Source of the DNA: Diplocarpon mali
Taxonomy: Eukaryota > Ascomycota > Leotiomycetes > Helotiales > Drepanopezizaceae
Direction of reading: 5' to 3'
DNA length: 64,000 bases
Assembly (NCBI GenBank): GCA_024741835.1
Contig: JAENRP010000151.1
Span: forward strand, 37,889-101,888
Position numbers and translations under genes: made by a program
The notes under the pieces: generated by a model
The model's database searches: none
Told to the model about the DNA's origin: nothing
Seen by the model: the letters and a program-made list of their open reading frames with translations, nothing else
Shown here: in pieces, positions 1 to 11,400 of the stretch
Numbering within the stretch: position 1 is the first letter of the stretch
Layout of the letters: each line of letters starts with the position of its first letter

Positions 1-518
1 ATAGGTAGTGACTAAACTATTAGCGAGAATATCCTAGCTGTACATTTCTTTGTACTATACATCGACGACTACAAGAAACTTTGACAAGATGAAGAGGGTG
101 AAAGCTGAAAATAAACACCTTGTATGCTGTAGAAACTGATTGGTCGATGTCATGGATAATAGAGAAAACATTGTTGCATATGCAGCTATACGATGTCAGA
201 GACAACGTGCCAGGGGCTTGGAGTGCATCGACTCGCAGGTTTACGAGCTCCCCATTTCAAATTATCAAAGCATTGCAAGGGTATCTTAGGCGCAGAAACA
301 GAAAAGAAACAGTGACGAGCCATCTAAGCTTGGAAGAGCTCTATACAAAAGACTAATCATTGCTAATGATGCGATGAAGAGCCTCTGTATCCTTCAATCC
401 CGCGCTTCTTCTCCATAGCCCGCCTGGCCCAGCGTGATAGCGTCGAAAAGCTCGCAGTTGGACGAGGCGTCGTGGTTTTCGTTTACCTTGAAGCTTAAAT
501 TCCTCCAGGAAAAACATT
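1..518. other. left edge, no gene recognised
   Basis: Short open frames occur on both strands but none resembles a known protein and they overlap one another. The segment lies 3' of the metalloprotease gene and probably holds its 3' untranslated region. Confidence 0.5.
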
Positions 519-1488
519 TCATCGAGTCGGGATGAACTTCTTCGAGTCGTCTTCCTGCTGGCTGGCAGACTGTGGGAAGGCAGCGATTCCAGCAATAATC
601 CCCCCGACCATGAAAATTAGAGATATGATAGACCAGATCACGCCCCAACATTGGGAGGAGCCTCCATAGCGTTGAGCGAAGACACTTGCGTCGGACTCAT
701 TCACTTTGCGAAGAATCAGGTCATCACACTGTGTATGTTAGCGTAGAGAGCATTCCGAGGCCGGGCTCTACTTACGATGTCCCAGACGGAATACAGAGCA
801 GACATCACGCCGATGAAGAGCACGACGAATCTCAACGCCTCAGCATGCTCGATGAACCAGCAAGCGACTAGCAGTCCCACAGCGAGAAGCACAGTTCCAA
901 TGGTGAGCCAATCTCTTCGAGCCCACCAAAGCGTGAGTAGGAAGCAGACACCCAAAACAATACTGGCAATCTTGCTAGCAATAATATTGAAGCCGCAGAA
1001 GATAAGAAGAGCGCCGATGAGAGAAGACCCAAGGTAGCCAGCTGGGAGAGTGATCGCGCTCATTCCCCCGTACATGTAGGTCACACCTCCTTCTCGAGGG
1101 TCCAGCGAGATCGATTTCACGCGTCCGCCAGTGCAGCAAGCAGCCAGAGCATGGCCAAACTCATGGAAAGCAATAACAAGCATCTAGACATCGTCAGTAC
1201 GCGCGTGACCTGCTCACGTGCTCACCACTTACTTACCTTGAACGGCCACAACGACCAACGGATGTAGGGCAGATTCCAGAGAAGTGCAATGGCCACAGTA
1301 TATCCTGCGATCACCCCCAGCGTGACTTTCTGCGTCTCATTGACCGTCAGAGCACGGCGCGAGAGATGACGGACAGACAGACTCGCAATATCTGGTCCTG
1401 CTGCGACCGCCGCCCTCCTAGCATAGCGGAGACTTCCAAAGACTTGCTCAGATTTGAAGAGGGCACGCGTGATGTATAGAGGAGCCAT
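519..1488 (-). CDS. M50B-like zinc metalloprotease, multi-pass membrane protein
   Basis: Three exons join in frame: 1488-1237, 1183-776 and 728-519, giving 289 residues. Introns are 53 and 47 nt with GTAAGT donors. Residues 91-95 read HEFGH, the HExxH zinc site of the M50 family, followed by a conserved LDPREGG stretch near residues 110-120 and several hydrophobic segments (about 55-75, and most of 125-220). A last membrane segment lies in exon 3, before a polar tail ending at residue 289. Fungal proteins annotated as peptidase M50B-like share this order of motif and membrane helices. Intramembrane cleavage activity is inferred from the family; the substrate is unknown. The ATG at 1488 opens a frame continuous into the first splice site. 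The gene reads toward the left window edge and has no partner on that side. Confidence 0.85.
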
Positions 1489-2115
1489 GATTGATTGTGC
1501 GTGAAGCCGTGGAGCTGAACGATTGTTTGATTATGGTGGAGAATAACCCGGCGAAGGTGCCCCGAGGTGTTGTTTGATTGTCCGAGAGAGTGTGTTCGCG
1601 GTTTCAGAAGGGGAATGTTAACGAATGGCTGCGCCTCAATCTAGACATCGTGGCTGGGATGCTATTATTAAAGATTGAAATTCCCGGAGCACCCGATCTC
1701 ACATAGAGGCTCGGTGATATTGCTTATGGATTAATATGATGCTGGATATTCCAAAGGCATATTATCTGGGAGAATGGGAAGCTCTGAATACAGACGATGT
1801 CTGACTTGTACCTTACGCTAATTGTCTGGACAAGGCAGTATGCCCCTGAGAAGTGCTCCACTTTAACTCTCATTCGCCTATTAAAGCGGAGCTCGACAGG
1901 ATCAACTATCTCATCACTTCACGACGAGAAAAGATTGAGTCTTTCTTTCTTTCCAGATTAGAAATCTGCCCTGGGACTTTGAAATTGAGCTACTATTTTG
2001 TAATGTTATGCTTATGCTCGGATGATTCGGAAAATTTGAAGAAAATACGAAGAGAGGAAAAGGTGAAACGAGGGGGGGGGGGGGTGAAAGACAGGACAAT
2101 AATTCGAGTGCTAGG
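1489..2115. other. upstream region of the metalloprotease gene
   Basis: No supported gene. It holds the presumed promoter of the gene ending at 1488. A homopolymer of about 13 G lies near 2070-2082, just before the retroelement nest. Overlapping frames around 1853-2233 run into the LTR and are not credible genes. Confidence 0.5.
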
Positions 2116-2120
2116 TTTCC
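2116..2120. repeat. target-site duplication TTTCC, left copy (Copia-1)
   Basis: TTTCC immediately precedes the 5' LTR and is repeated exactly at 27511-27515 after the 3' LTR, proving one integration event for the whole block. Confidence 0.93.
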
Positions 2121-2355
2121 TGTTGCAAGTATGCCCGTCACATGTTTGTCATATGATCTGTCATATGACATATTATACATATAATATGTTATATGACTTG
2201 CCATATGACTTAGTGGCAGCCCTTATTAAATAGCTCGTAGTTAGAGAGCTCTTATGAATTAAGATACCTAATATCGTCGTTTGCACCTTATACTTCTTCG
2301 TGCCCTCTCTTCTAGTTTACTATCAAGTTCACTATTAGAGAACCTCCTTGCTATA
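2121..2355 (+). repeat. Copia-1 5' LTR (235 bp)
   Basis: It starts TGTTGCA and ends in a decayed CA. It matches 27276-27510 along its full length, with visible differences that are all transitions. Its left half carries several TCATATGA-like palindromes. Confidence 0.93.
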
Positions 2356-2367
2356 GGTTATAAGCCC
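2356..2367 (+). other. primer binding site, half-tRNA type (Copia-1)
   Basis: GGTTATAAGCCC directly abuts the LTR. With one G-to-A change it complements the anticodon region (GGGCTCATAACC) of initiator tRNA-Met rather than a tRNA 3' end, the priming mode known for Drosophila copia. Confidence 0.7.
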
Positions 2368-3256
2368 TGCATGCCTATAAATAGCATTCGACAAATTCCA
2401 TCGATTAGAGTCTCCTTTACAAACGAAAAGGCTAATCAATATTTTAAGTTTTACTTAACTAATAACGTATAATAAGCGTTATTTCAATAATAAAACAGTG
2501 GCTACTCCCCTTCTAGAGCGCTATGCAATAATCCAAGCTTACGCAAGATTCGTACTATAGCTGAATTATTAGGACTGATAGCTGAGATTACTAGCTTAAT
2601 TACTAAAAGTACTCTACTACCTGAATCACCTATTTTTAAAAGGACTAATATATAGTACCCTAAACTCGAATTTAATAGTTTATCTCCTCCTCCTCCTCCT
2701 TCTCCTCCTTTCGATAACTCTATATATATATATATATAAATAAGATATTGTTATTATCTTCGGCTGCCCTTAGCCTCCTTAAGTCTTAAAAGCTTAAAGG
2801 TATAGAGGACTATAGCTAATAAAGGAATAAGGTTTTAAACCTTGCAAAGTCAAACGCCTTGATTATATATCTCTATACAAAAGCTAGAATATATACTCTA
2901 CTTAAGGTTGACTTATAGGACCGTTCTATTACACTTAAGGAAAGGGACAATTGGATTAGATAGGAAGCTAAGGAATCTTAGATAAAGCTTACTATTATAC
3001 TTAATTGCAAACTAGGCCTACTAGCTTATATAGAAGGCGACAAATCTGCCTTAGATATATAGGAAGCTCTTTAAAAATAGTACAAAGGATCTGGAATAGT
3101 ACTTGAATATAACGCTATATAGACCTATATCACTATTAAATATAACGACTTCAATTCACTTAAAGCTTACGTTATCGCCTTTAAGCTTTTAATTACTAAA
3201 TTGGAAGCTCTCGACTCTGCCCCTCCCTCTTACTAGCACCCTATTATATTTATTAC
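2368..3256 (+). pseudogene. Copia-1 gag, 5' part, interrupted and stop-riddled
   Basis: From about 2930 the translated frame shows the UBN2/Copia gag signature, for example IKYNDFNSLKAYVIAFKLL near 3135-3195, with stops where Gln or Trp is expected. The leader holds a (TCC)n run at about 2684-2710 and a (TA)n run near 2721-2740. The frame stops at the insertion of Copia-2 and continues at 23033. Confidence 0.75.
3252..3256. repeat. target-site duplication ATTAC, left copy (Copia-2)
   Basis: ATTAC flanks Copia-2 on the left; the identical pentamer is at 23033-23037. Confidence 0.92.
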
Positions 3257-3451
3257 TATTGAGATAGGTGATATAGCTATCACTCCGATGTATTATCATA
3301 TGACCCTACTGCTTAGTCAGTAGGATATTGATACGTATATAGCTATAGGGAAGAAAGGGGTAACCTTCCTTCCTTAACTCTTACTAATATATCGACTATC
3401 GACCTTTAAAAGTTTCCTATACCTACTGCGCCGACTCACTTAAGCTTAATA
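3257..3451 (+). repeat. Copia-2 (first copy) 5' LTR
   Basis: 195 bp, aligned with 22838-23032, 13959-14153, 19862-20056 and 59945-60139. The shared central part runs through a TATAGCTATAGGGAAG segment and ends in GCCGACTCACTTAAGC. Confidence 0.92.
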
Positions 3452-3462
3452 GGTTATAAGCC
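3452..3462 (+). other. primer binding site, half-tRNA type (Copia-2)
   Basis: GGTTATAAGCC follows the LTR without a gap and matches the Copia-1 site, so both families appear to use the initiator tRNA-Met anticodon arm. Confidence 0.65.
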
Positions 3463-5382
3463 TTAAATAGACTGATAATAGATTATTGATTTCCTTTAGA
3501 AAGCACTTGCGCTACAACTGTTAATAAGAAGTTGAATAAGACTTATAGTAAGAGGCGAGCAATCGGCGAATAGGAGGTATAATTCCCTATTTAGCTAACC
3601 TGTATTATAAAAGGTGTGATTCCTTGCTTTATAACCCCTTTGGTACTATAAGAGGTGTGATTCCTTACTTTACTATATTTTATAGGAGGTGTGATTCCTT
3701 ATATTATAGCCTAAAAAAAAAAACCCTTTTCGATAAGAGGACTTCCTTCCTATTTAATATTTCTATAACACCTGCTATTTAATCATTTTAACTTTTCGAT
3801 AGGAGGAGTGCCTTTAACTATTTAATTTATTTGATTTTTAAATGCAATTTTATTTGAAATGGCAATAGCTTCCGATTCCGACCGAAATACTAGACTTAAA
3901 GACCTTTAACTCTCTTAAAAGAACTAGTAATAATAGTTCGATAATTTAGAGCTTTACTTTAAGAGCAAAGGCATCGAAATGGCAATTTAAAAGATACTTG
4001 TTAAATATGCGAGAATAGCCCTTTATACTCCCTCTACCGATTCGTCTACTTCTACTTTAATAGCTAATATAACTGCTAAGGATTTGCTAGATATATTAAA
4101 TAAGCTTAGCCTAAGAGCTTTAGTAGATAATAATTGAGAATCCTAAAGGCAGATTTTAAATATAGAAAAGGAGAAGGAGTATAGGCTAGCCTTAGCTAAA
4201 TGCAAGCTTAAGATTAATAAAGGTTTAAGTAATAAAGATTAAGATTTTATTTGAATTTATAATAATATAAAGATAAGATAGGATACTTTAAAGGTAAAAT
4301 ACTTTTAAATAACTGCCTTTAATACTTAGTATCTACTATAGTAGATCACTTTATTTTAGTATAGAAAAGATAAAGATAGCAAGGATATAGATATAAATAT
4401 AGACTCTACCTAGTCTATACTACGTAAAGTAAGAAGGAGAGTAAGAGCTGCAGATCCTAGGATAGCTATGACTTTTAAGGAAACTCAGCTTTTTAATTTC
4501 CTACTTAATAGCCTCCCTCTTAAGTTTACTATTATAAAATAATCTCTTCTTATTTAACCTAACCTTAAGATCTATAAGAAGATCGACCTCTTTCGAACTA
4601 TTAAGCAAAACCTTAAAGGATACTCTAAATCGGCAAATGCCGTATTATAGGGCAAAGATAAGCTTAAGAAGAGGAAGGAGCGTAGGATAAGCCCTTAAGC
4701 TTATTAGGGATGCTACTTTTATAATAGTACTTATAATATTACTAATTATAAAGTTAAAAGGCAATTGATTAATATAATTGCTAGCTTTAATATTAAGAAG
4801 TAATTGAAGTAGAAGTTAAGAAGCAAACTGCCCTTATCTTACTGAAGGCTGCAACTATTAAAGAAAGGTAAAGGAAAAGGCTATTTAGCCAGAACTTTAG
4901 CAGATACCTCTAATAATAATAGTAGGTTATCTAAACCTAGATCCACTTCTAATAATTCAAATGATAATTATAATAAAGATGCTTACGTTTTAAAAGCCGA
5001 TCTTTATAAGATCCTTAAATCCGACTGGTATAGTAATACTAGTTATATAATATATATAACTGATAAACCCTACCTATTTAAAGGCCCGCTTATTAAAATA
5101 AAAAGGCGCTCTATTAAGGTTAATAGTAGAAGGTTATATATAGACTTAATAAGTATAGTAGAGATGAATATCGCTAGTATTTCTTTCCTTTTGCAAAATA
5201 TTCTCCTTATGCTTAGCTTAGGCATTAATCTTTTATTTAGTTATAAGATCTATATAAAGTTGAATTATATAAGAGTTTTCAATAATCAATTTATATAGTT
5301 TATAAATAATAATTATAAAGTGATTTTTAAAGTTAAAATTAAAGATAGACTTTACGTTATCTTAAAGGTAATATTATAGAAA

Positions 5383-5770
5383 TTGACTCTTAGGCCGGAC
5401 CTATAAGTAGGTTCCTTTAAGGAAAGTGCACTCTTTGCCCTAATATAATTAAGCGAGAATAGGGAAAATAAATGGACTCTTAAGCTAGGATTATAAGTAA
5501 AATTCGCGAAAATAACTCTTAAGCTAAAACTATAGGTAGATTATAAGGTATCTTTAAAGATGACTCTTAAGCTAGGATTATAAGTGAATTTAGCAGAAAT
5601 GACTCCTAGGCCAGGACTGCAAGTAGATTCTGCAAATTCACTAATAACGACTCTTAGGCTAGGACCGCGAGTAGATCTTGCTATTTTTAGGAAATCGACT
5701 CTTAAGCTAAGACTGCGAGTGGATCTTGCGGTTTTATTAAAAATGACTCTTAAGCTAGGCTTATAATTAG
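5383..5770 (+). repeat. 48-bp tandem repeat carrying 23-bp palindromes in Copia-2 pol
   Basis: About eight degenerate units. Clear 23-bp palindromes occupy 5602-5624, 5650-5672 and 5698-5720, exactly 48 bp apart (16 codons, frame-preserving). They begin ACTC, end (A/G)AGT and have a core related to AGGCCAGGCCT. Spacers of 25 bp resemble each other. The translated unit is roughly TLKLGLRVDLA. Confidence 0.88.
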
Positions 5771-8055
5771 AAAATGGCAAAACCTTAAACTGCTATTACT
5801 AGTCCTTTTTAGCTGCTGATAATAAAGTATCGACTGATAATAGGCTATTAAAGCTATTAGAAGCCAAAAGCCTATTAAGGTATTAGCTAATGTATAGAAG
5901 ATTCGCGTATTTAAGGCTAGAGAAATTAAAGGGCCTATATAAGGTCTTGACCTTAAAATAGAAGATCTAAGTACTAAAGGATCGCCTAGTATGCCGAATT
6001 TATAAGCTAATAAAACTTCGAAATCGGATGCGAATTAAGCTTAATCTATAGAAAGATTCAATACTAACGCTAATATCTATTAATACTGCCGGACTATTTA
6101 TAACTTTAATTAAAGGAAATAATTAGTTTTCTTAAATAGTAGATAACTCTACTTAGTAGATATAGACTATTTGCACTAAGACTAAATTTAAGCTTAAAGA
6201 AAAGCTAGAAACTTAGAAAGTGATAAAGGAACGCTAGACCTAATTAAAGCTAATAGCTATTAAGTCTAATAACGCATTAGAGATTAGGGTAAAGCTTAAT
6301 AAATAAGTAAAATAAAGAGTTTATTATAAACCAATTATAATATACAAAGGTTCCTATTAGAATAGCATCGCTAAGCAAAGCATTTAGTAAGCAGAGACTG
6401 ACTATTGCGCTCTATTGCAAGATGCTAACCTGCTATTAGAATTCTAAGACCTTGCGGTTAAAGCAGACGTATATTTACGAAATAGAATAGGTAATAGATT
6501 AATAGTCAATAGTACTTGAATATTGCTATATAAGGCATATTTCAGATAGAAACTAAGCTTAGATTATATCTGTATCTTTAGAAGCGTCTACTACTCCTAT
6601 ATTAGCCTAAAGTCCTAGCCTATAGGTATAAAGAGTAAAAAGCTAATAGACTAAGGTAGAGAGTATATATTTGTTAAGTATATTAAATAGATAATAAAAT
6701 AATAGATAGTATATGCGCTAGATTTAAAGTAAGTAATTATATCTTTAGTAGTTAAGTTCGACGAATCTTGAAATAAGAGGGAGCTATCCTTAAAGCTCTA
6801 TATACTTAAAGATTCGCAAAGTATACTATTTGATAATAATACTATTAAGCCGAATTAATAACCCCTTTCTCTTAGCTTAAGTATATTAAGCGCACCTGCT
6901 AATCGACGACCTATTAGTTATCTAAAGGCCGAATAGACTATTCCTATTATCTGCGAACTACTTAAAGTATAAAACAACTTCGATATCGTTATTCCTTTAG
7001 TTAAAGCACCTATAGTAAAGGATGTTTCCGAAATAGGTATAAGTAATAATAAGCCTCTACTACTAGAAAGCGGTTCCTTAAATGATAAGCCTACGGAACC
7101 TATAGCCGAACCTATGTCCTTAAAGAGGAATAGAAACCTAGAACCGGAAGATACCTTAAATAAACGTAAGTCTAAGCGTATCTAAGCTATAATAGCATAT
7201 AGGATCTATAAGCTCAAACTTCAATAGAGCTTCGATAAAGATAATACGTTCCTAGCCGCTAGGGAGATAATGAAAATCTCTCTTCTAAAGACGTATAATA
7301 AAGCTATTAATAATCTAGAGAATAGAGCAGTATAAAGTAAGGCAATCTAAAAGGAGATAAGCTCTCTTACTGCAAATAGTATATAAATAGAGGAACCAAT
7401 ACTAAAGGACGTGAACCTAGTATTAATGAAGTGGGTCTTTATAATTAAGATATATGTAAATAGAACCTTAGAGCATTATAAGGCAAGGCTTATAGCTAGG
7501 GGCTTCTCTTAATAATATAGAGAAGACTACTTTAATATATTCGCACCAACAGTTCGCATAGATACCCTTTGCATATTTATAGAAATAGTAGCTGCTAAGG
7601 ACCTTAAATGCAAATAGTACGATATTAAAAATGCATTTACTAAAGCAACTATAAAGGAATGGATTTTTCTCTCCCAACCTAATAGTATTCTTATATATGC
7701 TGGCCACTCTCTTTATATACTTTGCAATATCTATAGGCTTAAATAATCAGCTTATAATTAGAACCTCTTATATAGCTCTACTTTAGTAGAAATGGGATTC
7801 GTTTAAAGCCTAGCTAACCCTTATCTATTTACTTATACTAAGCGTGGAATTAAGTTGCTACTATATATTAACGATATTACTATAGCTGCGAAAATAACCA
7901 CTTAATTGGATTAGTTCTTTATAATAATTCGGAAACGTTTTAATACCAAGGATCTAAGGGGAATTCATAAGATCCTTAGCATTTGCGTTATAAGGAACCG
8001 CTCTACTTAAGAACTCTAGTTGGATTAAGAGTAGTATATTAAGAAGATCCTAGAC

Positions 8056-8060
8056 TAAAT
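8056..8060. repeat. target-site duplication of Gypsy, left copy (TAAAT from CGAAT)
   Basis: TAAAT here and CAAAT at 21726-21730 both derive from CGAAT, the sequence at the homologous uninterrupted site in the other Copia-2 copy (complement near 15268-15272). Confidence 0.7.
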
Positions 8061-8367
8061 AGTATAACGGCTGCACCTCCACTTAGTGCAATTACCTAGG
8101 AGTACGGCGTTCTAAGGTTTTGCAATTTCGATTTGATGCAGGGTTTTCTCAAATCGACCTCAAAGGTGTAAAAGGATATTTTTATATAATATCATATAAG
8201 CGGGCAATAGAGCTCCTAGCTGCTATATATATAAGGAAGAAGGGCTCTCTCCTAAGGAGGGTTCTTTAACTTCTTCGTTTCCTTTGTATTAGACCTATAG
8301 AATACGCCTTTTGCACCACTTCTTACTCTTATACTTAATCTCGCACTTTAGCAGTTCTATATTATTA
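8061..8367 (+). repeat. Gypsy 5' LTR
   Basis: It matches 21419-21725 with mainly transition differences. A TATA-like stretch (TATATATATAAGG, about 8225-8236) lies some 35 bp before AACTTCTTCGTTT (8268-8280), the presumed start of the transcript. Confidence 0.88.
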
Positions 8368-8371
8368 TATT

Positions 8372-8384
8372 AAATGAAGAAGTT
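8372..8384 (+). other. self-priming primer binding site (Tf1-like)
   Basis: AAATGAAGAAGTT just after the 5' LTR is complementary to the LTR segment AACTTCTTCGTTT (8268-8280; also present in the 3' LTR) at 12 of 13 positions. The one mismatch is a C-to-T change. Tf1/sushi elements prime by folding their own RNA 5' end onto such a site. Confidence 0.65.
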
Positions 8385-8439
8385 CTTCTCCGCCAGGGAC
8401 GGCTTTTAATAATATCCTACCCTTTTGGAAAATCGATTT

Positions 8440-11400
8440 GCGGTTATTTCGACTTTCGATAGAGTTAGGATCCTAGAGATCTCTTAAACAAACTGGGAGC
8501 TTAAGTATAGCTTATTAACTAGTATAATCGAGGAACGCTTTTATTAGCCGGATTTTCTTAACTACTCCTTTTATAGAAGCGCTATAGGCAGAAGTTAAGA
8601 GAGTACTATGCTATTAGAACCCTTTTTCTATAGAACCCCTTTTTGACCGAATTACTATCGAAACCAAAATCGGTAAAATAAATTCCCTACTAGCCAGAAG
8701 TCAGCAGATATAGAATATACCTAGTTCGTTTAAGGAACTAGCTTCTATAGGAAGTACCCTTACCCTAGCCCCTAGGGCCGGACCTTCCTCTGCTACTAAG
8801 GGCAAGAGACTATAATGCTATAGCTAAGCCAATTGAGATAAATAAGACTTTTCAAACCCGAACGTTTTATAAGGAATAGTCTTAGGTTTAAAGGAATCCT
8901 TGCAACGCTAAGATCAATCTAATCGATAACTATAAAGCGAGATTAGCAGGATTGCCTAGGCTATCTTTAGCCTAAAGACCCTAGCTTATTAAAGCTAAGA
9001 AACGGCTTAGCGCGTATATCAGACTACTAAGTAAGAATCCACTTACCCTTAACAAAGCGAGACTTAGCCTCCTTTAGAAGTCGATACAAATACGAAACAG
9101 CTAAAAATTCAGCTAATTGAAAAGATCACCTCCCTTAATAATAGAACCTCTCTAATATATAAGTAATAGTTAGCTTTAGTCTGAGACCGATTGCAAGTCA
9201 ACGCCGACCTATACCTAAATAAGCGAGCTCGCTGAGCCCTTATTTAAGGATCTACTATAGGATAAGCCCAAACGTACCTTAAACCCTAGTACCTCTTAGA
9301 GACTAACCCCTTTCAAAACTATTAAGAAATAGTAGAACTGCTAAGCAGTTACTTTTTAATTAGCTAAGAGGTAGACCTATTCTAATCTACTTTCTACTAC
9401 CTCTATATAAGGGAAGCCGATTATTCTAAAGAAACTTTTCCTCAATTTTAAGCCTAATTCCAATCCGCTGCGATCTAAGAAGAGGTCTTAAGATCTAAGT
9501 GGTTCTTCTTTATATAAAATAAGATTACCCCCTAGCTTAGATCTACCTACGCTTTAGCTAAGGCCTCTTAAGGGAAGGACTATACTATTATAGTCAACTA
9601 ATTAAACGCCTTTAATGCCGAATGCTAAAGTAACTAACTTCTTAACCCTTCGACTAAAAGCAAGGCAACCTTAGTATTATACCAGAAGATATCTAGTTCG
9701 CTCCTTAATAAGACTGCTCGCGGTTCAAGCGCTAGAAGTACTACCTGAGCTTCTAAGATACTAGCTCTAAAGCCGACTACCCCTTTTCGCCAAGATACGC
9801 CAGCTAAAGCTAGTTCTCCTACTTTACCCTTTAAGCAAGCTACCTACTAGACCTATAGTAAAACTAGTCACTATAAGACTAAGTGCCCTTTTATAAGTAA
9901 GATTAATGCCTTAGAAGATGTAAAGGAAGCTAATCCGACTTTAGACTTAACTAAGAATAGGGTTAAAATAGAAGAAGATTAGGAAAACGAAGAGGCCTAG
10001 GAAAAGACTCCTACTTAAGCTTGCGAAAGTGCGACTTATCGAAGCTAGATCTTAACTCTTTAATAGGAAGGAAGCAATTCTTAACCTCTTATACTATTAG
10101 TATAAATGGACTTAGAGTATTGTTATTAGCTTTAGTAGACATTAGAGCCCTTAGTTACCTATTTTTAAATCGTTCCCTTTTTATATATCTTTCAAAAGCG
10201 ATTGGCTTTAAAATTCTTCCTCTTCTAGCCCTTATTCCTATCTATAGATTTTAAAATACCATTTGCGCGCAAGCTACGCACTATATATGCTTTCACTTAA
10301 TAATTGATAGAAGGCGTATTTACAACTGCCCTTAGGTTATTCTCGACCTTAGCTAGCGCAATGCTATTATTAAAGTTAAATAGATGCGCCGATTCCGACT
10401 TAAACTTGACTTAAAGGAAAACCGATTCTTATAGCCTTTGTATTACCCTCTATCTCCTTAATTCGCAAAGGAAATCGTCATTTGTCTTCCCCCTTTTAAA
10501 GGACTTTAGATCCGATCCGATTATTAAGCTGATATCAATTGTAGAGAATGAGAAATAGCTATAGATAAAGCTTAATAGATCAATAGAAGATAGTCCTACG
10601 TTAATTTAGTAGCTCTAGCTAGGCGCAAGATCCCTATTGCTATTACTAGGCCAGCGCCCCTACTTATAACTAAGCTAGATTTAGGAAAACAGTTTAATAT
10701 AAATCGACTATAATCTAACCCTATTCGCAAATGCCCTAAAGCTGCAGTTCCTATTTGCGAAATCAGTATTAACGCCTTTTATTATAATATAAAGTGTAAA
10801 GAGACGGAGTTCTTTTAAACTAATATTTATAAAGTAGATAGGATTTTAAAGGAAAGATATAAGCTTAAGAATCCTAATATTAAAAAGCTAATCAACAATC
10901 GACTCTTAAAATAGTACTAATCTCTAAGACTAGCTTTCTTAAAAAGGGATGCAGATACCCTCCCTCCCTATCGGTACTACAATTATAAGATATAGCTAAA
11001 AGAGCCCTTGCTTAATGCCTATTCGCCCTTCTACCGTTAATCTACTAAGGAGCTTAAGGTTATAAAGGAGTACTTACTTAAGAATTTAGACAAAGGCTTT
11101 ATCGAAACAAGTACTAGCCCCTTTGCTTTACTAGTGCTATTTATAAAGAAGGCCGATAGTAGCCTCTGATTTTGCATAGACTACCGGAAGCTAAACGCAC
11201 TAACTTAAAAAGACGCTTACCCAATTCCGAGGATAGACGAGCTTTTAAGGCGAGTATCCAAAGCCAAGATTTTTATAAAACTAGATATTCGGGCCGCTTT
11301 TAATCGGATACAAATAGACCCTAAATTAGAGGAATATACCACCTTTCGAATAAGGTACAGATCCTACAAATGCAAGGTTCTCCTATTCAGCTTTTATAAT

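Larger units (their letters stand above)
3859..8060 (+). pseudogene. Copia-2 (first copy) gag-protease-integrase-RT, degenerate
   Basis: A frame opens MAIASDSDRNTRLKDL at 3859 and shows gag, a damaged zinc knuckle near 4700-4745, a protease-like segment near 5020-5130, a 48-bp tandem repeat at 5383-5770, integrase remnants (about 5800-6700) and reverse transcriptase at about 7380-8050. RT landmarks are KARLIARGFS, YDIKNAFTKA and YINDI (decayed YVDD box). Many in-frame TAA/TAG codons stand where CAA/CAG/TGG is expected, as RIP produces. Coding is cut at 8060 by the Gypsy and resumes at 21731 with RNase H. Confidence 0.85.

Noticed and set aside
1853..2233. 126-codon frame near the nest border as a gene
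   Set aside because: It crosses the target duplication into the LTR and includes a G homopolymer; no protein similarity.
5383..5770. CRISPR-like array (23-bp palindromic repeats with about 25-bp spacers)
   Set aside because: The host is a fungus, the spacers resemble one another, the array lies inside a retrotransposon reading frame, and there are no associated genes.
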